Positions 26,801 to 38,800 of a DNA stretch of 64,000 nucleotides are shown in pieces. Position 1 is the first letter of the stretch, and every line of letters begins with the position of its first letter. The position numbers were made by a program, and so were the translations under genes. Origin of the DNA: Astropecten irregularis (taxonomy: Eukaryota > Echinodermata > Asteroidea > Paxillosida > Astropectinidae); the NCBI GenBank assembly GCA_963971285.1, contig OZ020245.1:22582983-22646982 (forward strand). Direction: 5' to 3'. The notes beneath the pieces were generated by a model that was not told the DNA's origin, did no database searches, and worked only from the letters and a program-made list of their open reading frames with translations.

Positions 26801-29800
26801 CTGCGTGTTGCAAATTGTTGCATCATGAAAGCCTAATTTTCAGTGCAGCTCAGGCTGCTTACCGACCAATCTTGAAAGGAGTTTGTGAAATCTTTTTGAG
26901 AGAATCTTACACGTAACGCTAAGCTGTGCTCTCGGAAAAAAAAATGCACTGTCATGTAACAAAGTTGGCTGATCATTTGCGATCCATCAATTTCTGGCCA
27001 AGACCTTGCGTGTCCCCTTATAAATGGAACAACAGGAAATGGAATGATGTTTGCGATAACAGATTCCTGGGGCCAATTTCACAAAGCACTAAGATTGATC
27101 TCAAGTGTGAATCAATCCTAATTGCTAAGCAAGGTGTGATGTCACAAACGCAAATCACTATGCTGATATAGACAACTCATCCTTTGTGAAATCCAGCCCA
27201 GCTGGTCCCTCACCTGAGTGGCATCAGCCGTTACACTCATGAAGGGCAAAGGGATGCCAAAGACGGTACAGCAATGTGACAGAGTAAGAGTGCCCGTGTG
27301 TTTCTGTTCACTGTCTATATCCCATGACCCCTTCCACTCATGCTTGGCAAACCTCCAGAATCTGTGTAATAAAAAGAAGGAAAAAAAAAACCATGAGAGT
27401 CACGTCAAACGATACAGAAATCACGTCTTTTAACAATCCAGCACAGGAGCCAATGGGAGACTTTTGGCGACCTTTGTCAGTAGAGGGCGGCAGACTCATC
27501 AGGTTAACATCTGACGCGAAGAAACAAAAACAGTTCAGACAATCTGAAACGAAGCAGGTACAACTTGTGCACCGACCAACTGGTACTGAAGTAATTACTA
27601 ACTAGGCATGTAGTTTGTAAACATTTAAGGTTTACTGTTGATTTATTAACCACGGCTTGCTGATGTCATAATTCAATTATCTTAGTTCATAATTGTCTGT
27701 CTCCTTTATGCGCTTGACACCCTTGTTCCGAACTGAGTTTGGATACAGACGACTGTGCCAAAAACATCAATGGATGATCCGCCCAGCCGGGGGCACCCTT
27801 CACAAAATCCAAATCTACTGAAATAATTCTCAGCCCCTCGGAAAAGAGACCCTGGCATTTCCATTCATTTGAACCCTTCAATTTTCAGAAGAAAAGTCCT
27901 ATCATTTCAGATATGGAACCGCACATGATGTGTTGTGCATGCTGCATCAGAAACGTGCAACTGATGAGTAAATTCCCACCAGGAGAGAAATTGGACACTA
28001 ACGCGGCGCTCAAATTCCAGCGTTTGCAATGTAATTAACGTCATACTTCGCCAGCTGCTACCTGACAGAAAGCGCCCTCTCTCAGTGATTACCAAAAAAG
28101 TCAAAACTCTCCCATTTCAAAAAGTTGCTTTGAACAGCACAAAATTTGCTTTAAAGCATGAAACATCTTCCTTGATCAAACAGGGTTTACTATCAAATTT
28201 TCTTTTGCTTTTGACTTGTATTCCGCCATTGTTTGCTGAACATAACATTCACAATGAGTTTTGGCTGGCATCCTGAGTTTAATTACCAAGGTTTTTGGTG
28301 CTTAGGCAGATTTTGGTGCTTAAGTACGGTAGCTCTATGAAATTGGCCCCTGATTGAAAACTGCATTGGATGTTGGATTTGCATTTCTTCACAGAATTAA
28401 CCCCCAAAAAAGGAAGATTCACACGCTGGGCTAGGCATTGCTAAGCACATTCAACATTTATTCACCTTGCCAAGTGTTAATGATCATTTTTTTTTGGATA
28501 CATGTACCAGCAACTTGTGGATTGTACTTTTCTTATTTCAACTATAAAAACACCATCATAAAAAAACCTTAAAGGTAATATCATACTTTGGTTTTATCAA
28601 AGAAATACAGATTCATCCATGGGTAAAATTACCAAGACAGATACAGTAACAGTCATCTGTGAAAATTTCAGTCCCATACGGTGCCCACTTTTTAAGAAAC
28701 AGTGAAAAACAGCCACAGTATTTCTTAAGTCTTTTCTCTTTTATTTTTGATCTTTTAAAAGATCAAAAAGATTTTCGGTCGTTGTTTTACTAATTTCTGA
28801 ATACACTGTAAATACACAATTTCAGGCGGGAAATTTTAACAGTATGTTTCTACCACCACCATCTTCATACCCTGTAAGTTGTACGTAAATCTGTGAACAT
28901 TTCTGTTTTGGTTTCTTACCAAAGTATGATACTACCTTTAAGAGGCTACTTACAGGTTATAGATTGTGCGTAGATCTCTTCCCAGGAACATGATGGGGCT
29001 GTGGAGGTGGCCCAGATGAGAGATGTCGGCACCATTCTCCGGCACCTCCTGAAAGTGAAAGAAAGCACTCAGGTCAGCCACAGCATGATTGGGGTATGCC
29101 CAAAATGTCAAAATATCGCATTATAAATTTGTATGATAATGTAATTACTAAGTTACTAAAAACTAATATATCAAATTCGCTGTGTTTTGTAGTATTTTCT
29201 AGTTTGGTCGTTTGACTGATTGGTATTTATATTTACAAATAGGGCATTAGGGAGACATGTCAGCGACTGAAAGTGAACAATTGGGAGACATCTGGAATTA
29301 TGGAGACATTCTGATGTCACCCTAAGGTATCAGCTACCTTTTAAAGACAGTTGGATTTGCCCATATTTTAATAGAAGACACAGAATGCTCAATATGAAAC
29401 GTTATATAAATTTAGAAATCACAATGCCCAGAATTAATATTAATACAAATATTAATTAATATTGTACAAATTGGCCAACACGTTGTAGACTCATGGTGGC
29501 GCACTATTGTGAAACGCCCGTATTGACACCTAGACTATGTGATAGACACACTCGCCATACAGCTAGCGAGCGTCTACCACATGCGTGCAGATTTCCTGAT
29601 TAATTATGCAAACCAACCTAGCACTGACCTCTAGGTTTTGACCAATCAAGGGGCATCTACTATCATACCGTATGGCAAGCGCATCTATCACGTAGATAGC
29701 TGCTGCTGCGCGAACGTGCGAAATTGACCAATCAACATCCTCCGTCACGGTCCTGACGGAAATGTTCTCAAAACAGATCTGATTGGCTGATATGCCGCGT

Positions 29801-32800
29801 TGCATTAAATGTGCATGCACGCATGTATCAGATGTTTGTACGTAGTGGCACGGAGTAGAACGGGTGATACTCAGACTAATTGTCACCATGCAAAGCCTCA
29901 AAATCTAAAGATAATGTTGGATGCAGCACCCTTGCTGGATCACTTACTAGGGCATGATGGTCTGGTGTTCTCAAACAGAGAAGATGATCAAAAAGTGAAA
30001 TCAAAACTAGAAGAAATAATAATTTCAACAAAAATGATAAAACCCAGCCCATCAGTATTTCTATTACCTCAATGTGGGCGTTGATGAGGTGCTTGGTGAT
30101 GCCGTGGTATTTCATCTTGCCATTGGTGATGTCTTCAACCTCCGGTGGGAACCAGGTGGGCTCCGCCCCGTCCACGTGATACCAGAAGAAGATCTCACCA
30201 TTCCTCTCCAGGCATGGCCAGGACCCAATCTTGGCAAAGTCGGGAACTGTAAAGTCAAAACATGGCCAAAATCAACAAAACATTACTAGCATTTATGAAT
30301 ACGTGGACCGATGTGGCAGTCTCAGCAGTCTCCCGGTCTTAGCTGTCCCCCCTCCCCCCCGATGTAGCCAGACATAGCACAGAACATAAACGGACGACTT
30401 CCCTGTTGTAGTGCACAGAGATAACATGACTTATTTTACCATATTTGGTGAGGGGGACAACAGAGACCGAGAGACAGCTGAGACTGCCACACTGGCTCAA
30501 TGGGCTAATATAACTCAATGTAGAATACCTGCCAAACATGTTGAGTTCGGCCTTGGGGACAATTTTGCGGTAAGAGACTTGTCTCCAAACTGCCCCCGAG
30601 ACCTGGTCTGAAGGCAGGGAGAGTCGAGACGAAAAACAAAATTTGACAAAGAGACAGCTATACGGTAGATTGAATGAAATGAAAGCAGAAATGACTTGAG
30701 ATTGCTTTCAAACTTTTTTATACAACTGCACTGACAAGTTTAGTTTTAGGGGAATAACTTAGCTGAACTGCTGTCAGGGAAAATGCTTCAACTCAGGATT
30801 ATTTGTTTTGTTTACCGGGGATGAGTTTAAATCATTTCAAACAACACTAGTGTCACTACGAGACAAACCCTTACGTTTGATATGTTTCATTTTATATACA
30901 CTTAGTGAGGCCGCCTTGCTGCTTTTTCACTTTTAAAGGAAAGGTTTCATTTTAACACGCAATGTTTGTTTCATATATACGTTTCTCTGTGTTGAATCCA
31001 AATATGTAAATTGTGCGTTGAAATTTAGTTCAGCCGCAAGTACAAGTGGTGTCTTCTTTAAAATAGATTGACACAAAATGTAAATCTTTCAATGGCAAGG
31101 CAAAGTTGACAAAGGGGACTGGGACAGTCACAGGAGTCTACATGGAATGGCTGTGCAGTACATGTATTAACTTCCACAGGAAATTTAGCAGGAAGCAAAG
31201 TAGGAATTTTCCATGCTGTGTCCCTACCATGCCCTTTACACAGAATGTATACAGAGACCACATGCTTGTTTATACAGTTTACATGCAAAAATTTAATGTG
31301 AAAGTACCTGGAAAAACCCAAACATTGGCCAAGTAAACAGATGTCCATTGGGTAGCTGCATTATGTTCTATCATGAGGCCTAGTACATGTATATGACTGC
31401 TTAATGAACAAAGACAAATTGACTGGAGCAGGATTTGAAACCAACGACCACCGGAATACCGTACTGGCACCCTTACCAACTGAGCTATCCTGCCATATGT
31501 TGGTGATGTCCCTAATTGTCAATTATCTTTGTTTGTTTGGCAGTCAGAAGCCATGAAACCACTCGCATACCGCTATATCCCAAGGATCATTTAAGATACG
31601 TGCATCATTAACAATGCTGCAGCCTAGGAAACAGTACATGGGGGATCACTCAAAAGAGGATGTGGCTTTTTTTCAGGCTGAGCCCTGCACCAGAATCTGA
31701 GCCAAGATTTAAAAGAGGACTTACATGTATGTGAATCATAATCTGTACCATTGTGGAATTTCCACAAATCCCCCACACGTTCGTAAGAAGACAAGACCTG
31801 TAATGGAGCAAAGACCAAACCAAATCTGTTGCTGTTGTTTATCTTCTCACCTTTCTCGGAGTAGGGAATCTTGACACACTTGCCGTCATCCCCCCTGAAG
31901 ACCCAACCGTGGAAGGGACACTCGATGCAGTCACCCCTGACCTGACCTCCGATCCCTAGGTTGGCTCCTAGATGGGGACAATACGCATCCACCACAAATA
32001 CCTGGCCACTCTCTCCCCGGTACACCACCAATTCTTGCCCTGGATAGGACAGAAATGAAAATAATACGTTATTAAAAGTCATCACAAGCTGATAATGACC
32101 TGCCACTTCTAACGACAAAATCCTTTGGTAATAATTCTTTTCGCAAAAGCTAGATCCTCTAGATATGCATGCTGCTTTGAAAATGACCGTGATGTCATCA
32201 TGACATCATCAAAGCTTATAAAGCTGATTAAATAAGCCGGAAAAGCTCTGTGTTCATCCACGAACACTTACATGTCTAGTTTATTATGTTTTTTTCAGAG
32301 CTTCGGAAAATATTCAAGTTGAACGTACAGTATGTTTGAGGAATTATGCAAATATCTTTCAAACTGTTCTTAGTTTTGATTTGTCGTAACAAATGAAAAA
32401 TCTTCAGAGTGTGAGCTGTTTTTCTGGCACCACATTATTTCATGAGCCAATTTGTTCGTTTGTTTTTATGTTTTGAAAGGCTTTACTTTAAAGTTGGTTC
32501 AATTTTTATTTTCTGTGCTAACATTGTTCATTACATAATGTACATGTACTGGAAAAACCTACTGTACATGTTACACGTATATTTCTCAGTTGTCTAGTTA
32601 AGCGATACAGGCGTGACTGGCTCAGTGGCTCATATGTGAAGACCAGTTTACTAAAAAAATAAAAGAAGTAACGTACACAGCAAAACTTACATGTAGATGG
32701 TGATGATTCTGATTGAATTGCTACTTAAAAAAAAAAAATGATACTTTGCTATGTTTTACATGTGTGTACAGTAACTTAAAAATAAATCAGTTTTCCAATA

Positions 32801-35800
32801 TTTATCAGAAAGCCGATTGAGCTGAAACTTTCATACATAGGAAGTGTCAATGGTGGTCTGATTGATATTAAAAAAAAAAGAAATCTTGCAACCATAGGCT
32901 GAAAAGCAGTTCATTCACAGAAAAGTGACTCTGTCATCATACATGTATGATGGTATCATATAGTGCTATCCCTTAAACAATTAATGCATGAACTATTTAA
33001 CTCTTCGTAGATTTCTACAAACTGGCAAAGCTAATAGGCATGTTCACACACACCAAAAAAGCACGACTATTTGCACTTTTTGTCGCGATTTGAATCGCGG
33101 CGCAAATGGTCGCGCTTATTTGGGTGTGGAAACAAATAATCGGGCTTCACGATTGTTTGGGTCGCGATTTGAACACAACCTAAATAATCACACTTTTTTT
33201 GGTGTGTGTGAACGTGCTATTAGTTCAATTTTATGTCCTAAATCATGGGAAGGAACAGACGCTTTTGGTGGGGCTGTAAACGAGTTATGTAGCTACACAG
33301 CAACAACCCCTGGCCTGTACATTGTAACAGATCAAGCAATCAAGTAGAATTTAACTACCGGTACGGGTAATTACAAAATTTTATCACATTATACCTCTTT
33401 CGTCATCAGTTTACTGTCTTTTAGTTTTCAGAATTGTGACTGGATTGCAGCATATTGATGACCATTTTGTCACTGTGGCTATTGGAAGAGCACTTTATAT
33501 GTTTTTGTGTAAATTACATGAAGTATACGGTAGTGTAAATGTACATAAAATATGCATTTTACTGTACATGTAGATATAGTTTATACACAGACTTCATATA
33601 CTCCAAAGTCCTTGCATTGTGCATGCATGTTAATTATTAACATATTAAAAAGATTCTTCGACAAATGTATGTATGCTAAATGCCTGCAACAACATGTGAA
33701 ATAACATTCACAGTGAGCACAAAGTGGATGTTACAAAACTTGACATTTGCAAAGTTACATATACCGTGTATGTACATACATGTACATGTAGTGAAACAAT
33801 GCACAGCTCAGCTCTCTGTTATTTAGTCATCCAATATGATTCTCAGGTTAGATAATGCTTGATGATGCAATGGATTTAATATTAATCCCGATATGCAAAC
33901 AATATGACCATAGAGATATAACATTGCATACAGTGCAGCACAGTGCACCTTTGGCCTACCTGTAAATTCAAACCTCAAACATATTATTTAAATGTTTTGC
34001 TTGAAGATCTGGCCAGGAAAAATTGATCCAAATTGGATCCAGGGATGGGGCAAATTTCAGTAGAGAGGGTGACATGCACCCCTGGTACTTATGAATAGTG
34101 AACCCCTTGCCAGGAAAATGGCAAAATCTGACAATGCAATGAGGCAAAGTGACATGAGCAAGAGCCAAAACTTTAATTGTTTGATTATTTAAGCAATCTT
34201 TGTGTAAACATATACTGTACATAACATGAATGTTATCTGTGCAAACTGCACAATCACATGACACTTTGTCATTTGGATTCATCCTAAGTCCCTAACCTTC
34301 CGCTCTTACATGAGACAAGAGCTGCTTACCACGCATTACCACAGTCTCCACAGGAGGACTGGATAGTAGACCACACATTACCACACAAACCAAACTTTGG
34401 TGTATTGTGGTACTCGGGATACCACACTTTCACAAGGGAAAACCTGGGGCCAATTTCATAAAACTGTTAAAGCACAAAAATTTGCTAAGCATGACATTTC
34501 TGTCTTAATAAAAAAAGGGTTAACAACCAAATGTCCACCTGTTGTGTATCACTTGTGATTGTTCTTTGGCTGTTGTTCGCTGACCATGAATATCAAATGG
34601 AATTTTCAATGGTGGTTTGTTTTATTGGGCGAGACATTTTTGTGCTAAGCAAACTTTTGTGCTTAACAGTTTTATGAAATTGGCCCCAGGCCTTAATTTT
34701 TAAGGAGAGTGAGAGTGATCACTCTCCTCCACTCTCCTTAATGTTTTCCAAGGAGAGCGAAAAAAGAGCTCCTAGAGCTGCCTTTTTTCAAAACATCACG
34801 TACATTTTTCCAGCTGACATTTACCCTTTATGGAAAATACAAAAATAGTAATATTTTGTTATAACCTTTTTCAAGAGGACAAGCCCAATTTTGCATCTTT
34901 TTCTGACACGCGACACATGCGAAAATGTGGTAAAGCAAGAGGAAACTGCTCTCTTAAATTCACTGTTATGAGTAGGTCCTATTAGATGCTAATTTAAGGA
35001 GTTGGATTTGCAGCTCAAAATTTTCCCTTGTGGTTATTTGATGATTTTTATATTGATTTTTGTTCGCGAGAGTAAATCACTCTCCTAAATTCTCTATGTT
35101 GATTTAAGGATCTGCGATTTGCAGCTCTCCTCATTTTTATTAAAATGAAGGCCTGGAAAACCATGTGTGGTAAACTGTGGTATGCAAGAGGGTAAGGGAC
35201 ATGAAATATGGAGAAGTTAGTTTGATCTCTCACTTTGTCCACACCCTGTTTGCCAGATTCCCCAGACCCCTTTCTCCAACACCCAGCGATTTTTTTTTTC
35301 AGAATCTAGATGCAAAATTGTGCAGTCTGATGACATAAATGTTTATCCTTGCGGAGAGATTAAACTGGCACAATGATTAAAAAAGAAACAGATTTTGCTT
35401 GGATTTAGGAGGGCCTGACGCGTTTCAATCATAGCAGGATCTTTCTCAAACGCATTTCGACCCTAGCAGAACCTTTCTCAAAGATTTTTAAGAAAGATCC
35501 TGCTAGGATTGAAATGCCTCAGGCCCTCCTAACTCCAGGCATTTTTTACAATTTTTTCAGGTCATTATTTTGGCGGATGAGCAGTTTGCAGCAGTTTATT
35601 AGGCTACTTGTTGTAACAACAGATTATCTTCAATTTGGAAATTATTGAGACTGGTTGCCACAATGAACATAATGAGGTAAAAACCACAAACTGTCTACAG
35701 ATTGTGTAATGTTCAAACATTAGACTAGTGTAGTATACAGTGCACGTTGTCATTTTGCCTGAAAATAAATCTAAACGAAATACTTCGGGCAGACTCGGGT

Positions 35801-38800
35801 CACCAGTTCTTATCAGTTGTTATGAAAATAGAAATACAAAAAAGATAAGCTTAACAATGTGAATGTCCACCGAGCGATTGCAGGTTTCTTTTTTAGAGCG
35901 ACTTTTAGCCCCATTGTTTGATCAAGTGCGGACTACGTGCACCAACACACGTAAGCTTGTGTCAGTTACGGACACTGTAGAATTCACAAGGCAATTTGTC
36001 ATACTGTAGGGCCTACATAATCGTGTACAATATGAATGGAAGTATTAAGTACTGCTAACAGGAGCCAGCCGGGGAGTGCGGAGGCAGGACCAGCCTAAAT
36101 GCAGCCTGGGGAAGCCAATGAGCATTCATTTACATGTACATGTACAATGTTCTTCAATTGACTCAGTAGCAGAAATATCTGGAATCCATACTTAATTTTT
36201 CCAAGGCCAATAAATGTGTGGACATTCAAGTTGATCAGTTGTTACCTTTAACAGGAGTCAATTTCATAGAGCTGCTTAGCACAAAAATTCGCTAAGCATG
36301 ACATTTCTGTCTTAATAAAAATTAACAACCAAAATTTCCATAAATGTGTTGTGCATCGCTTATGATTGTTCAATTGGCTGTTGTTCGCTGACCATGAATA
36401 TCAAATGGAATTTTCAATGGTGGTTTGTTTTATTGAGCAAGTCATTTTTGTGCCAAGCAGCTCTGTGAAATTGGCCCCAGTTGTTACCTTTAACAGGACA
36501 AAATGAGTCACAGGTCGCCAAAAATATGATTTGAAATTACAGAGGCCATTAAAACAGTTGCCACTAAATGCATACACGTACATGTATAAGGATGTGTCCA
36601 ATGTTTCGCCCTCCAACAAAAAATTGTACTTGAATTGTAGGACACAGACCTGAGAGATAGGCCTATCTTTCTGATTATTAGCTAGTAAGAGGTTGGCATC
36701 AAGAGTCATACTCATAGTGTAGGATCTGGTAAAAGGTCATAGGTCACTATTGACAATGTTAAGTATGTATCTTGTATGTATCTTTGAAAGTTTCCAGTTT
36801 CTATTTAAAGGTAATATCAATCTTTGTCAAAGAAATACCCAAATTTATGGGCAAACATATCAAGGAAGATATGTATGTAGTACTGTTCAGTCATCTGTGA
36901 AAATTTCAGTCCCATGCGGTGCCAACTTTTTTGAGAAAACAGCGAAAAAAATGGCCAGAGTATTTCTTTTAAAAGTCTTTTCTCTTTTGTTTTTTATCTT
37001 CAAAAGAAAAAAAATAATGGTGGGCACTGGTTTTACTTTTTTTTCTGGATAAATACAGCATTTCAAGCAGAATAATGTCAATGGTATGTTTGTACCAGCA
37101 CCTTCTTTATACCCTGTAAGTTAAAGGTAAATATGTGAAATCCTAACTCCATGGAAATCTGCTAATTTCAAGAACGTCCAGTATCCATGTTTACAAATCA
37201 TGTGCATGGATAACCTAGAATAGATTTATTTCTTATTTACCCTGAGAGAAACTTTTCAGTGAAACACAGTTTTTCAAAGGTGCCCAGCTGAACAAGCAAA
37301 ATATTAAAATGAGGTTTATAAATAAAAAATATGAAATAATTACTAATAATATTTAATGTGTGTTTATCATACGAAGCAATGCAGCAGCATCAATCAATGA
37401 CAAAATGGCAAAAATAAATGTGCCACAAATTTTCAAGATCTGAGTTAATTTGGTTGAATTGAGTGACAAGGCACAATTTGCATAGCTTGAAATAAACCTC
37501 AACTGAACCTCCAATAAGGAACAATTATTGATACTGTTTAATTGGATAAATCTATCTGTATGCATGAGCATTTTGTATAGGCCCTACATGTGTTAAAATG
37601 ATCTCACTGTGATAATGCTGGTCACATAAAAATGTCATACATGCCATAAAGTTACTGATGTGCATTATAAACACTTCCTGTCACGTGTGATATAAATGTT
37701 AACACTTGACCTGCACGATCTGTAGGTGTGTATTCTGCACAGTTATATGTAGAGCATTGTGTTCACAGTCTACCAGCAAAAAACCCACACATTTTGGTTC
37801 AGGTTATTATTAAAGTGAAAGTCTAACCAACAAAATGATGCTGGTTATCATAATACATCACAAGTAGGCCTAAATGTGCAGCACTTGGCATTTGTCAAAA
37901 ACAAGGGACGTTTTCCTCACTTAAATTTTTCCGGAGTCCAGCGGTTACTTTTACTGGCAAACTGCTGCCCAGGAAAAGTTACCTGGGACCGATGTCACAA
38001 AGCACTGATCTAGTGATCTTAATAGGGTTCCACGCTCTTGACGTCACATTCAGCAGTTCGGACTTGTAAACAAATCGCAAGTTGCCCCATTAACTTATAT
38101 AAACATTGCGATGTTTGTTCGAACATTCGGGTAACTATAGCTGTCGGTAAATAGGGGGCATATTCTATAAATAGCTCGAGCTCGGAGCCCTATTGCTAAG
38201 CAAAGTGTGATATCACAATACAAAGCAATATGGTGATACTGACGACTCATCTTAAGATTAATCTTAGTGCTTTGTGAAATTCAGAGATGATGGGTCCAGT
38301 GCAGAGAGTGCATGAAGGGCGAGTCGGTAAAAGCAGCATAGGGGAAAGCGTACATCTGGCCCTGCATCCCCCGTGGGACAGAGGTCATGCTGCACATGAA
38401 TGTGTAGTGTGTACTACACGTACACGTTGTAGGCAAAGATCAGCCAGAAGAATAAAAAGGCGCGTGCAAAGGCTCAATGTGGAAATGTCACGTAATGCGC
38501 CCTCTGTCGGTTACTTCTACATGAACTTCTACATTTAGAAGGCTACTCCGTAAGCAAATAATACAAATTTATGAATGAACTCGAAAACAGTCAAGTGGAG
38601 TGGCGCAGAAAGTCAATTTCTTTTTCTCAAAAAGTTGTGGGTCAATTGCAAAAACGAGACTGCACAAGCATAACGGATGTATGAGCATCAAGAAAAAAAA
38701 TAATTCAGTCGAATTCACGATCAAGAAGTCGCAGTAGGTGCTGCAATGTTTCACCGACATTTCCTCTATCAATTGTTGTTCTCAAAAGCCATAGCGTTAC

